A DNA stretch of 64,000 nt, from positions 5,952,001 to 6,016,000 of the forward strand of contig NZ_AP022560.1 of NCBI RefSeq assembly GCF_010726085.1, in the 5' to 3' direction. Below the pieces are notes generated by a model. It ran no database searches, was not told where the DNA came from, and saw only the letters and a program-made list of their open reading frames with translations. Origin of the DNA: Mycolicibacterium moriokaense. GTDB taxonomy: Bacteria > Actinomycetota > Actinomycetes > Mycobacteriales > Mycobacteriaceae. Position 1 is the stretch's first letter. Every line of letters begins with the position of its first letter. Made by a program: the position numbers and the translations under genes. Shown here piece after piece: positions 1 to 8,308 of this stretch.

Positions 1-393
1 ACCCGCGAAGTACCGGAAGTGGTCGACGGCCAGCGGCAGGTCGGCATTGAGGGTCTCGCGGATCGGCTTGCCGTTGTCCCACGACTCGGCCAGCGCCAGC
101 GACTCGAGGTTGGCCTCGATGCGGTCGGCGATCTTGTTGAGGATGTTGGCGCGTTCAGCCACAGCTGTCTTGCCCCATGCGGTGGCGGCGCCGTGCGCCG
201 CGTCCAGCGCCTTCTCGACGTCCGCCTCACCCGACCGCGGGATCTCGCAGAACGGCTGCCCGGTCACCGGCGTCGGGTTCTCGAAGTACTCCCCCGACGC
301 GGGCGGGACCCACTCTCCCCCAATGAAATTGCCGTATCGCGACTCAAAGGACATCAAGGCATCGGCGGCACCCGGGCGAGCGAAAACGGTCAT
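1..393 (-). CDS. NAD(P)+-dependent aldehyde dehydrogenase, N-terminal part (runs off the window)
   Basis: Only the first 131 codons lie inside the window; the gene continues leftwards. The start is the ATG at 393-391, preceded by a strong GAGGAGG-type ribosome site. The visible protein has the usual aldehyde dehydrogenase N-terminus: NFIGGEW near residue 22, ENPTPVTG near residue 38 and the helix ending [11 protein letters not shown]. The catalytic Cys and Glu are outside the window, so activity cannot be judged. It resembles the roughly 507-residue mycobacterial enzyme of the Rv0458 type (from memory). It is divergent from an MFS transporter with 85 bases between the starts. In M. tuberculosis, as I recall, this gene is divergent from a prolyl oligopeptidase instead, and that peptidase lies at 3042-5072 here. 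Confidence 0.9.
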   Translation of the reverse strand, partial: MTVFARPGAADALMSFESRYGNFIGGEWVPPASGEYFENPTPVTGQPFCEIPRSGEADVEKALDAAHGAATAWGKTAVAERANILNKIADRIEANLESLALAESWDNGKPIRETLNADLPLAVDHFRYFAG

Positions 394-478
394 CGTGTCC
401 TCCTCATTGAGACGCTGCGTCACGGCCGATTGTGCTCTCGATCACTTCGACGCGCCAGCGCCAGGTCAGAATGGGGGC

Positions 479-1957
479 GTGGATCCGACGGTCGGAAGTC
501 GCACGCGAAGTTCGCGACCCTCGACGGGCTACGGATTCGTCCTGCTGCCGGTGACCCTGTCGATCAGCGATTTCACCATCGCCGACGCCGTCATCCCACC
601 CCTCGTACGTGATCTGGGTTTGACCGTCGCAGACATCGGCCTGGCCTTCACCGCCTACTTCGCCGCGGCGGCGGCCTTCATGGTCCTGTTCGGCCGGCTC
701 GGTGACGTGTTCGGCCGACGGCGTGTACTGCTCATCGCGGTCGGCCTGTTCACCGCCGGGTCCGTGCTCAGCGGCATCGCCTGGAACCTGCCGTCGTTCT
801 TCGCCGGCCGCGTGCTGGCCGGGTTGGCGTTGGCGGCAACCCTGCCCACCGGTCTCGGCTTACTGAGCACGCTGTTCCCGGCGCCCGGGCCGCCGCGCGA
901 GCGTGCGTTCGGCTGGTGGGCGGCGGCCATCGGAATGGCGGCGGTCGTCGGACCGCTCATCGGCGCGGTAGCCGACACCGCGATCAGTTGGCGCTGGGCC
1001 TTTTTGGGATCCGCACTGCTTAGTGTGCTGGCTGCGGCGGGGATCAGAGTCACGCTCGCCGAAAGCCCTCGAACTCGCCTCACCGACATCGACGCCGGCG
1101 GCGCGCTCCTGTTGGCGACGGCTGCGGGCAGTCTCGCTCTCGCCGTCGACCTCGGCGGCGCATTCGATGACCAACTGCGAACGGCGGTCGTGCTTTTCGG
1201 CGTCGCCTTCGCGGCAGTGGTGGCATTCTTTGCTGTGCAGCGTGGACGTATCCGACGACGCCAGGACACCATCGCCCCACCACACCTGTTCCGGTTCAGG
1301 TCATTTCGCTTGGCCACGTTCAGTTCGGCATTCATGTCGGTGGGTGACACCGGGTTCCAACTCGCGTTACCGCTCGTCCTGGGGTTCGTCCTCGGGATTG
1401 GTGAACTGGGCGTCGGTATCGTGCTGGCCTGTTACGGCGTGGGCGCGGTGGTCAGCGGGACGGTGTCCACGACGCTGGGTCGCCGCCTCGATGACCGCAC
1501 GGTCGCCAAGTACGCGTTGGCAGCGCTGCCGCTGTTGTTGCTCGGACTGCTCGTACTGATCTCCCGGGACACCCCGCTGGCCGCCGTCGGAGCGGTACTG
1601 GTCGCGTACGGAGTGGCATGGGGCGTCGCCTACGCGCGCCTGGTGAACGTCTCGTACTACGAAGTGCCCGAACAGGACTCAGCAGTGGCCGGTGGAATCC
1701 AGAGTGCGTTGCGGTTGTTGGCGGGTGCGCTCGGCGCGGGGGTGCTCACGGCGGTGTTCAGCGGTGTCGCCGGGCGGTCCGCGATCGACGCGGCAGTCCC
1801 GTCCCACGCGCGGATCACACCGTCGGCAGACCCACACGTGCTCACATCGGCACTCTCGGCCGGTGCACAGGCGACGATCGCGGTCGCAGCCGCCATCACG
1901 GCCGTCGCGCTGATCATCGCGCTGCGACTACCCGAAGGACAGCACGTCAAATCGTGA
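479..1957 (+). CDS. MFS transporter, DHA2-like drug/metabolite exporter
   Basis: A 492-residue polytopic membrane protein. The open frame extends further upstream, but that part reads through the 5' end of the divergent aldehyde dehydrogenase. The GTG at 479 starts just before the first membrane helix and is the best start. The MFS signature GRLGDVFGRRRVLL follows helix 2, and hydrophobic segments recur to the C-terminus, giving about 14 helices as in the DHA2 proton-antiporter family. The substrate is unknown. It converges on the PhyH gene with an 11-base overlap at 1947-1957. The placement next to a peptide gene and an oxygenase would fit export of a modified product, but a generic efflux pump is equally possible. 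Confidence 0.85.
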   Translation: MDPTVGSRTRSSRPSTGYGFVLLPVTLSISDFTIADAVIPPLVRDLGLTVADIGLAFTAYFAAAAAFMVLFGRLGDVFGRRRVLLIAVGLFTAGSVLSGIAWNLPSFFAGRVLAGLALAATLPTGLGLLSTLFPAPGPPRERAFGWWAAAIGMAAVVGPLIGAVADTAISWRWAFLGSALLSVLAAAGIRVTLAESPRTRLTDIDAGGALLLATAAGSLALAVDLGGAFDDQLRTAVVLFGVAFAAVVAFFAVQRGRIRRRQDTIAPPHLFRFRSFRLATFSSAFMSVGDTGFQLALPLVLGFVLGIGELGVGIVLACYGVGAVVSGTVSTTLGRRLDDRTVAKYALAALPLLLLGLLVLISRDTPLAAVGAVLVAYGVAWGVAYARLVNVSYYEVPEQDSAVAGGIQSALRLLAGALGAGVLTAVFSGVAGRSAIDAAVPSHARITPSADPHVLTSALSAGAQATIAVAAAITAVALIIALRLPEGQHVKS

Positions 1958-2822
1958 CGGGCCGCTCCAGACGGTCGCGCACCGAGTCCAGGAACGGATG
2001 CTCCTCCGTACCCAGATAGTCGGCCGGTGGCCGCCAATCGATCCGGCCCATCTTGCCCGCGAACAAGCCGTACCCGATGAGCTCCCGAAGCCGCGGATCC
2101 AACCGCCGCACCAACTCCCGCGGAATACTCAGCTGCTGGTTGATCTGCTGACGCAGGAACCCCGCGCAGTAGTTCACGGTGAGGGCGGGCCGCGGCTGGT
2201 CCGTCCGGTTCGCCCCCGCCGTATGCCACAGGCTCCCGTTCCACACCAGGGCGTCACCCGCCGCCATTTCGACCGGAGTGCTCTTCGGATACGGCTCAGA
2301 CGGTTTGGCTTCCACGCGATGGGTTCCCGGCACGACCCGGGTCGCCCCGTTCTCGTCGGTGAAATCGCAGAGTGCGATCAGCGCGTTGCACAGCAGCGGC
2401 TGATGCGGCCGCGGAATCGGGTACATCTCGTCGTCGCAGTGCAACCGCTGCTCGACGGCGCCCGGCAGCTGGTTGCTCGTCATGAACCACGACAACAGAC
2501 AGTCGCTGCCGAGCACACCCTCGATGACGGGCAACAGCCGCGGATGTACGGGCAGTGCCTCATATCTGGCCCCGTGCAGCAGCAGATTGTCGATCCGCAC
2601 CCAATCGTGATCGGGCAAGGCGACGGGCTGCTGTCCCGGTCGAGGGAACCCCTTCACGACGGTGTTCGAGTTCGCGATCACCGTCGGCAGTTCCCGCTCG
2701 AGGCGGCGCGTGTCGCTCAGGTAGTCGGCTACCGCGGCCTCGTCGAGGACCCCCTTGACGACGGTGTAGCCGAATTCTTCGATCTCACCGACGTGACGAG
2801 CGGTCGATGAGTCGTCGGTCAT
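1947..2822 (-). CDS. Phytanoyl-CoA dioxygenase (PhyH) family Fe(II)/2-oxoglutarate oxygenase
   Basis: A 291-residue member of the PhyH superfamily, which uses Fe(II), O2 and 2-oxoglutarate to hydroxylate small molecules or amino-acid side chains. The metal triad is visible: His128 and Asp130 (HCDDEMYP) and distal His200 (SLWHTAGAN). Arg206 or Arg211 in RTDQPRP is the likely 2-oxoglutarate anchor. Its ATG at 2822-2820 shares one base with the TGA of the 26-codon gene upstream (TGATG), so its translation probably depends on that gene. No separate ribosome site is needed. The substrate is unknown. The coupling to a tiny acidic peptide makes peptide hydroxylation worth testing. Small-molecule hydroxylation remains the default, as in most PhyH proteins. 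Confidence 0.88.
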   Translation of the reverse strand: MTDDSSTARHVGEIEEFGYTVVKGVLDEAAVADYLSDTRRLERELPTVIANSNTVVKGFPRPGQQPVALPDHDWVRIDNLLLHGARYEALPVHPRLLPVIEGVLGSDCLLSWFMTSNQLPGAVEQRLHCDDEMYPIPRPHQPLLCNALIALCDFTDENGATRVVPGTHRVEAKPSEPYPKSTPVEMAAGDALVWNGSLWHTAGANRTDQPRPALTVNYCAGFLRQQINQQLSIPRELVRRLDPRLRELIGYGLFAGKMGRIDWRPPADYLGTEEHPFLDSVRDRLERPVTI

Positions 2823-2902
2823 CAGGACGGCAGCAGGTCGATTTCCTGCTGAACTTCTTCTTCCTGGCTCTCGCTGGTGTCAACAACCTGGGGATCAGCC
2901 AT
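2822..2902 (-). CDS. 26-residue acidic peptide gene coupled to the PhyH oxygenase
   Basis: Too short for ordinary gene finders but well supported. The ATG at 2902-2900 has a near-perfect Shine-Dalgarno (GGAGGAGGT) six bases upstream, and its TGA overlaps the ATG of the PhyH gene as TGATG. The peptide starts MADPQ, has a Ser/Glu/Gln-rich centre (SQEEEVQQE) and ends EIDLLPS. It has no Cys, no Lys or Arg, and no signal peptide. The strongly acidic leader-like body with a short hydrophobic tail resembles the layout of some RiPP precursors, but I recognise no family. Alternatives are a leader peptide whose only job is to deliver ribosomes to phyH, or a small accessory subunit. Confidence 0.65.
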   Translation of the reverse strand: MADPQVVDTSESQEEEVQQEIDLLPS

Positions 2903-3041
2903 GACTACCTCCTCCGCGAAGACGACAGTGATGGGATCATGGTCACTCACTTGAGGCGGCCATGCAGCGGATTCCCATGAAAAATCGGCCCTGGCGGTAG
3001 GCGCGGAGAGCGAGCGGGACTCCGAACGCGACAATGGCGGG

Positions 3042-5072
3042 ATGACGGACCCGTACCTGTGGCTCGAGGACATCACCGGCGACGACGCGCTGGACTGGGT
3101 CCGCAAGCACAACGAACCCACCCTCACCGAGTTCGGCGGGCCCCTGTTCGAGGAGATGCGCACCGAGGCGCTGGAGGTCCTCGACACCGAGGCGCGGATC
3201 CCGTATGTCCGGCGGCGCGGCGACTACCTCTACAACTTCTGGCGCGATGCCGCCAATCCGCGTGGGCTGTGGCGACGCACCACGCTGGAGAGCTACCGCA
3301 CCGACGATCCCGACTGGGACGTTCTGCTCGACGTCGACGAACTCGCCGATGCAGAGGACGAGAACTGGGTGTGGGCCGGCGCCGACGTGCTGGAGCCCGA
3401 TCACTCGTTGGCGCTGATCGAGCTGTCCCGCGGTGGTGCCGACGCCACCGTGGTGCGCGAATTCGACATGCAGAAACGGCAATTCGTCGCCGACGGCTTC
3501 GAGCTGCCTGAAGCGAAGTCGAGTATCACGTGGCAGGACCGCGACGCGGTGCTGGTGGGCACCGAATTCGGCCCAGGTGCGATGACGGACTCCGGGTACC
3601 CGCGGATCGTGAAACGCTGGCGGCGCGGCCAACCGCTGGACAGCGCCGAGACCCTGTTCGAGGGTGAGTCGACGGATGTCAGCGTGGGCGGCGGCTACGA
3701 CCCGACGCCCGGCTTCGAGCGGCTCTTCATCACGCGGTCGTTCGATTTCTTCAACCGCGACCGCTACGAACTCCGCGGCGAGGACCTCATTCCCATCCCG
3801 GTGCCCACCGACGCGGGCATGTCGGTGCACCGCGAGTGGTTGCTGATCCGACCCCGCAGCGAGTGGACCGTTGGCGGCATCACCTACCGGCCGGGTTCAC
3901 TGCTTGCCGTCCGCTATGACGAATTCCTCGCCGGCAGTGAGGAACTGGCCGTCGTCTTCGAACCCGATGAACATTCCAGCCTGGACAACTATGCATGGAC
4001 CCGCGACCACCTGGTGCTCATCGCACTGGTGGATGTGTCCAGCCACGTGGAGCTCGTCACGCCTGGGACCTGGGAGCGCTCCCCCATTGCCGGCATCCCG
4101 CCGAACACCAACACCGTGCTGGTCGACATCGACGAGTACGGCGACGAGTTCTTCCTTGACTCAAGCGGTTTCACCGTTCCGTCGCAGCTGCTGTGGGGCC
4201 GCGCGGGCACCGAGGTGATCCCTGTGAAGAGCGCTCCCGAGTTCTTCGACGCATCCGACCTCGGGGTGACCCAGCACTTCGTCGCCTCTGCCGACGGCAC
4301 GAAGATTCCGTACTTCGTTGTGGGGCACCGTGACGCGACGGGCCCCGGACCGACACTGCTCAGTGGGTACGGCGGTTTCGAGGTCGCCAACACACCGGGG
4401 TACGCGGGCGTGCTCGGCCGGCTGTGGCTGGCGCGCGGTGGTACCTATGTGCTGGCAAACATCCGCGGCGGTGGCGAGTACGGGCCGACGTGGCACACCC
4501 AGGCGATACGCGAGAACAGGCATCTGGTTTACGAGGACTTCGCGGCGGTGGCGAAGGATCTCGTCGACCGAGGCATCACCACCGTCGAACAGCTCGGCGC
4601 TCAGGGCGGCAGCAACGGCGGCCTGCTGATGGGCGTCATGCTGACGCAGTATCCCGAGTTGTTCGGCGCGTTGGTGTGCAGCGTGCCCCTGCTGGACATG
4701 CGCCGCTTCCACCTACTGCTCGCCGGCGCATCGTGGATGGCCGAGTACGGGGATCCGGACAACCCCGATGATTGGGCGTTCATCTCGAAATACTCGCCGT
4801 ACCAGAACATCTCCGCCGAGCGGCACTATCCGCCGGTACTGATCACGACGTCGACGCGCGACGACCGGGTGCATCCTGGGCATGCCAGGAAGATGGCCGC
4901 GGCACTCGAGGACGCCGGCCACACCGTGCACTACTACGAGAACATCGAGGGCGGCCACGCCGGTGCCGCGGACAACGCACAGACGGCGTTCAAGTCCGCG
5001 CTGATCTACTCCTACCTGTGGGCGACACTCACTTCACCAGCAGATCGCCCAGGAACCGATCCGGACCGGTGA
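3042..5072 (+). CDS. Prolyl oligopeptidase family serine peptidase (S9A)
   Basis: A 676-residue protein, the usual length for the S9A family. The N-terminal beta-propeller begins with the typical PYLWLED. The C-terminal alpha/beta-hydrolase domain carries nucleophile Ser524 in GGSNGG, the acid Asp607/608 in TSTRDDRVHPGH and His639 in EGGHAG. These enzymes cut short peptides, usually under about 30 residues, after proline. There is no signal peptide, so it acts in the cytoplasm. It is divergent from the 26-residue peptide gene, with 139 bases between the starts. Its 3' end overlaps the convergent efeB-like gene by 44 bases. It matches the mycobacterial Rv0457c type (from memory), so it is probably a conserved housekeeping peptidase whatever its neighbour does. 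Confidence 0.92.
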   Translation: MTDPYLWLEDITGDDALDWVRKHNEPTLTEFGGPLFEEMRTEALEVLDTEARIPYVRRRGDYLYNFWRDAANPRGLWRRTTLESYRTDDPDWDVLLDVDELADAEDENWVWAGADVLEPDHSLALIELSRGGADATVVREFDMQKRQFVADGFELPEAKSSITWQDRDAVLVGTEFGPGAMTDSGYPRIVKRWRRGQPLDSAETLFEGESTDVSVGGGYDPTPGFERLFITRSFDFFNRDRYELRGEDLIPIPVPTDAGMSVHREWLLIRPRSEWTVGGITYRPGSLLAVRYDEFLAGSEELAVVFEPDEHSSLDNYAWTRDHLVLIALVDVSSHVELVTPGTWERSPIAGIPPNTNTVLVDIDEYGDEFFLDSSGFTVPSQLLWGRAGTEVIPVKSAPEFFDASDLGVTQHFVASADGTKIPYFVVGHRDATGPGPTLLSGYGGFEVANTPGYAGVLGRLWLARGGTYVLANIRGGGEYGPTWHTQAIRENRHLVYEDFAAVAKDLVDRGITTVEQLGAQGGSNGGLLMGVMLTQYPELFGALVCSVPLLDMRRFHLLLAGASWMAEYGDPDNPDDWAFISKYSPYQNISAERHYPPVLITTSTRDDRVHPGHARKMAAALEDAGHTVHYYENIEGGHAGAADNAQTAFKSALIYSYLWATLTSPADRPGTDPDR

Positions 5073-6297
5073 CGCCAGGCAGCACGAAGAAGAAGCCGCC
5101 GCCCACCGGCATGATGTACTCCTCGAGCGGCTCGCCCTTGAGCCGCCGCTGCACGGTGAGGAAGCCCTTCTCCAGGCTCCGCTGGTAGGCGACGAACGCC
5201 AGCCCCTGATCCAGTCGGCCCGCGCCGTCGAAACCTCGCGAGTAGTTGAAACCGCGCCGCAGGATGAGGTTTTCGTCCGTTTCGGGCGTGCGCGGATTCG
5301 CCAGCCGGATGTGTGCGTCCAGCGGGATGCGCTTACCGTCGGGGTCTGACGGGTAGTCGGGGTCGGTGAATTCGCCCGTGAGCCCCAGCGGCGCACCGCT
5401 GACCTTGGAGCGGCCGATGAGCTGCTCCTGTTCGACGAGCCGGGTGCGGTCCCAGAACTCCACGAACATCCGGATGATGCGGATCGCCTGATACGAGCCG
5501 CCGACCGCCCATTCGGGTTCGCCGTCGTCGGGTCCCACCCAGACGTGTCGATCCATCACGGCCTGGTCGTCGACGTCGAGGTTGGCCGTCCCGTCCTTGA
5601 AGCCCAACAGGTTTCGCGGAGTCGTCGCTCCCGACGCCACACCCGCGCCGATGCCGCGGGCATAGCCGTCGATCATCCAGCGCAACACCAGATCACGTCG
5701 CGTGCGCCGCATCACCTGACGCAGCGCGAACTGAACCGTGTCATTGTGTCCGGCTTCGAAGATCACCGAGATGTCCCCGTGCGAGAGCTTGGGGTCCAGC
5801 CGGTCGTTGGCAAGGAACGGCATCGTTTCCAGTTCCTTGGGCTTGCGATCGGCAAGCCCGAAGCGGTCGTCGAAGAGCGATGCCCCGACCCCCACCACGA
5901 TCGAGAGGTTGTCCGGGGGCGGCTTCTCGCCGAGGATGCCCGAGTCCACCGGTGGGTAGGCGGCGTCGCGCGTCTCCGGCGGCTTGCCGGCCATCAACCC
6001 GCGGATTTCCTCGGTGAGCTCCTGGAGCGCCGTCGTCAGCCCGGCTCGATCCTTGGACTGGACGGTGAACGACGCCACCAGCCCCTGCTCGGGTATCGGC
6101 AGCGCGGTGACACCCGTCTGATGCACGCCCTCGAAGGGCACGAACCTCGACTGTGCCGCGGGTACGGGAGGCTGCCGCTCACCGGAGTTCGTCAACGCCA
6201 GCGTGGCGCCGGCGCCCACGGCAGCTCCCGCACCCGCGCTCAGGGCACCCGTGACGAATCCTCGACGCGAGATGCCCCGACGCGGCTGCTCGGTCAC
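5029..6297 (-). CDS. efeB: Tat-exported DyP-type haem peroxidase, EfeB-like
   Basis: A 422-residue DyP peroxidase of the EfeB (iron deferrochelatase/peroxidase) group. The GTG start at 6297 overlaps the efeO stop in GTGA. A twin-arginine signal is clear (GISRRGFVTGAL, residues 8-19) followed by an Ala/Gly-rich helix, so the protein is exported folded with haem. The DyP signature GFKDG is at 232-236, with Asp235 as the distal catalytic residue. A His-containing segment (DAHIRLANP) supplies the likely haem ligand. In EfeUOB systems EfeB oxidises Fe(II) or takes iron from haem outside the membrane. It is translationally coupled to efeO and presumably under the iron-responsive boxes upstream of it. 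Confidence 0.92.
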   Translation of the reverse strand: MTEQPRRGISRRGFVTGALSAGAGAAVGAGATLALTNSGERQPPVPAAQSRFVPFEGVHQTGVTALPIPEQGLVASFTVQSKDRAGLTTALQELTEEIRGLMAGKPPETRDAAYPPVDSGILGEKPPPDNLSIVVGVGASLFDDRFGLADRKPKELETMPFLANDRLDPKLSHGDISVIFEAGHNDTVQFALRQVMRRTRRDLVLRWMIDGYARGIGAGVASGATTPRNLLGFKDGTANLDVDDQAVMDRHVWVGPDDGEPEWAVGGSYQAIRIIRMFVEFWDRTRLVEQEQLIGRSKVSGAPLGLTGEFTDPDYPSDPDGKRIPLDAHIRLANPRTPETDENLILRRGFNYSRGFDGAGRLDQGLAFVAYQRSLEKGFLTVQRRLKGEPLEEYIMPVGGGFFFVLPGVTGPDRFLGDLLVK

Positions 6298-7223
6298 GAC
6301 AGGTTCAACACCCCCGCGACCTGGGACACGTTCTCCGACAGACCTGCCAGCTGGGCCTTGAGCTTGTCGACGGTCGTGGGGTCGACTGTCACACCGGTGC
6401 ACCGGGGCGAGGGGTACGGGTCATTCTCGGTGCAGTAGAGCACCCAGCCGTCCCCGCGGCGCAGCGGCGCCAGCGTGGCGTAGATGTCCGCGAACCCGGC
6501 CTCGATCTTGCCGAGCAGCGCCGGATCGGCCTTCTCCAGAGCGGGTTTCAGCTTGTCGATCGCGGCCTGCGAGCCCTGCAGGTTGGCGTCGAAGTCCCAC
6601 AGGTCGGTCTTGGAGTAGCGGTCCTCCTCGCCGGTGATCTTGCCTTCGGAGACCTCTTCGATCAGCTCGGCGGCACCGGTTGCGACGTCGACGGGCTTCA
6701 CCTCGACCGAGGGGAACTGCTCCTTCAGCGACGCGATGTCCTTGTCCAGCTGGTCGGCGAACTGGGCGCCGCCCTCGGTCGTGTTCTTGTCGAACAGCAG
6801 GTACTCCAGGCGGTGCCAGCCGGTGAACCCGGCGTCGTCCACGCCGGCGAAGTCGTCAACTCGGGCGTCCACCTTGCCGTCGATCTCCTCGACCAGACCG
6901 GCCAGCGGCTCGATGCGCTCCCACGGGACGCGCGACGGTGCGTAGGCATCCTGCGCGGCCTTCAGGTTGTTCGCCCGCACTGCGTCGGTCAGCACCTTGA
7001 CGGCGACGACGAGTTCGTCGATCTGACCGCTCGCGTATGTCTTGTACTCCGCTGCGGCCTGCTCTGCCAGAGGATCGGCAGCCGCCGCAGCCGCACTCGA
7101 CGTGGTGGTCGTGGCGCTGGCGGAGGATGTCTCCTCGGTACCGCTGGACTTGTTACTGGAGCAGCCGGCGACGATGAGGCTCACGGCAACAATCGGCACC
7201 GACCATGCGAGATAACGATTCAT
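6294..7223 (-). CDS. efeO: EfeO-like iron-binding lipoprotein (M75/imelysin domain)
   Basis: A 309-residue lipoprotein. The signal peptide ends in the lipobox IVAGC (Cys21), followed by a Ser/Thr/Ala-rich linker and a helical M75 domain with the family HxxE signature (WHRLEYLLF). EfeO binds ferrous or ferric iron outside the membrane and passes it to the permease EfeU. I chose ATG 7223 because a GAGGG ribosome site sits five bases upstream; a GTG two codons earlier is also in frame. It is the first gene of an efeO-efeB pair, and IdeR-like boxes lie just upstream. No efeU permease gene is present anywhere in the window. Confidence 0.9.
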   Translation of the reverse strand: MNRYLAWSVPIVAVSLIVAGCSSNKSSGTEETSSASATTTTSSAAAAAADPLAEQAAAEYKTYASGQIDELVVAVKVLTDAVRANNLKAAQDAYAPSRVPWERIEPLAGLVEEIDGKVDARVDDFAGVDDAGFTGWHRLEYLLFDKNTTEGGAQFADQLDKDIASLKEQFPSVEVKPVDVATGAAELIEEVSEGKITGEEDRYSKTDLWDFDANLQGSQAAIDKLKPALEKADPALLGKIEAGFADIYATLAPLRRGDGWVLYCTENDPYPSPRCTGVTVDPTTVDKLKAQLAGLSENVSQVAGVLNLS

Positions 7224-7238
7224 TTGCACCCTCTTAAG

Positions 7239-7291
7239 TTAGGAGAGGCAAAACATAGCATTCCCCCTGACGAGAGGGTAGGCACACCTAA
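7239..7291 (-). promoter_or_regulatory. Two IdeR-like iron boxes upstream of efeO
   Basis: Two 19-base sequences resemble the mycobacterial IdeR operator TTAGGTTAGGCTAACCTAA. The better one is at 7273-7291, reading TTAGGTGTGCCTACCCTCT on the minus strand, with about 14 of 19 matches. A weaker copy is at 7239-7257, reading TTAGGAGAGGCAAAACATA on the plus strand, with about 13 of 19. They lie 16 to 68 bases upstream of the efeO start. IdeR with Fe(II) represses iron-uptake genes, so efeOB is predicted to be induced by iron limitation. Match counts were made by eye. Confidence 0.6.
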
Positions 7292-7342
7292 ATCTTGATT
7301 CGAAACCCCAGGTCGGCTTGGCTTGACGGGATTGGAACAGGG

Positions 7343-8125
7343 CTACCGACCAATGAAGTTGCCGGCCCGTTTCTCGCTCAGGGCTGCGAGAGCTTCGCCG
7401 ACGTCGTCGGTCGATGCGAGGATGGCGACATGGGACGACACCAGGTCGAGTGCGGGCCGAAGCTCTAGGCTGGCCGACTGACGGGTCACCCGTCGGATCA
7501 TCCGGACACTGGCTGGAGGATTGGTTGCAATTGCCCGCGCTAGGGCGGTCGTTTCCGCAATCAGCTCGCGTGGGGCGACGACGCGATTGACGAGGCCGAT
7601 ACGCAACGCGTCTTCCGCATCGACGAAGTCGCCGGTGAGTAGTAATTCGAGCGCTTTGGAAAGGCCGACCAGGCGCGGCAGGTAGTACGCCCCGCCACCG
7701 CCGGGCGCCAGGCCGAGCTTGACATAGCCCTCAGCTACTCGCGCGGTAGCCGACATGACCCGCAAGTCGCACATCAGTGCCATATCAAGGCCGGCTCCGA
7801 CAGCGACGCCGTTGATCGCTGCGACGATCGGCTTGTCCAGGTCGTCGACGGCCAGCGCGATGCGTTGGATGCCGGCATACAGGTCGGTCTTACGTTCCAG
7901 CGGAGTCCGCGAGTCGGTCAGCCACGACAAATCTATGCCGGCACAGAAGGCCTTATCGCCAGCGCCAGTCAAGACCACTACGTGTACGCTGTCGTCGGTG
8001 CGCCACGACCTCAGCAACGCCTCCCACTCTCGGATCATCGGTAACGTGAAGGCATTTCGAGCTTCCGGACGGTTTAGCACAATCATGCCGACACCATCGG
8101 AAACCGACCATGTGAGATGATCCAT
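7343..8125 (-). CDS. Enoyl-CoA hydratase/isomerase (crotonase) family protein
   Basis: A 260-residue crotonase-fold protein with the CoA-binding NRPEARNAF motif near residue 18, oxyanion-hole segment AFCAGIDLS and GVAVGAGLDMALMCD. Aligned by eye to rat enoyl-CoA hydratase, the first catalytic Glu (E144) is replaced by Asp (GLDMA), and the second (E164) by Tyr in AEGYVKLGL. A plain hydratase role is therefore doubtful; an isomerase or other crotonase activity is more likely. A separate transcription unit is probable: 119 bases separate it from efeO, and 183 gene-free bases lie between its start and the end of the mce operon. Confidence 0.88.
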   Translation of the reverse strand: MDHLTWSVSDGVGMIVLNRPEARNAFTLPMIREWEALLRSWRTDDSVHVVVLTGAGDKAFCAGIDLSWLTDSRTPLERKTDLYAGIQRIALAVDDLDKPIVAAINGVAVGAGLDMALMCDLRVMSATARVAEGYVKLGLAPGGGGAYYLPRLVGLSKALELLLTGDFVDAEDALRIGLVNRVVAPRELIAETTALARAIATNPPASVRMIRRVTRQSASLELRPALDLVSSHVAILASTDDVGEALAALSEKRAGNFIGR

Positions 8126-8308
8126 TCTTTCAACCTTTCGTTGGCACTGCGTTCGCGACGCAGTGATTGCCAGTGGAGCAGTTCCAGATAGCGATCGAGT
8201 TCCGAACCCTGCACCAACTCCAGGCCAGCCAGTCGCACAAGTGCCAGCGGGCTGGGGCGGCTCAAGCGACCTTGTCGCTGAACACTGGAGCCGGAGCGCT
8301 CACCCGAG

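Noticed and set aside
47..478. Upstream extension of the MFS frame
   Set aside because: It reads antisense through the aldehyde dehydrogenase 5' end and encodes no membrane segment; GTG 479 fits the first helix.
2943..3830. 295-codon open frame on the minus strand opposite the prolyl oligopeptidase
   Set aside because: It is antisense to a complete, motif-bearing gene, has no ribosome site and an Arg/Val/His-rich composition typical of high-GC shadow frames.
8126..8308. Small gene or tRNA between the crotonase and the mce operon
   Set aside because: No cloverleaf and no start with a ribosome site; open frames here are continuations or shadows of the neighbours.
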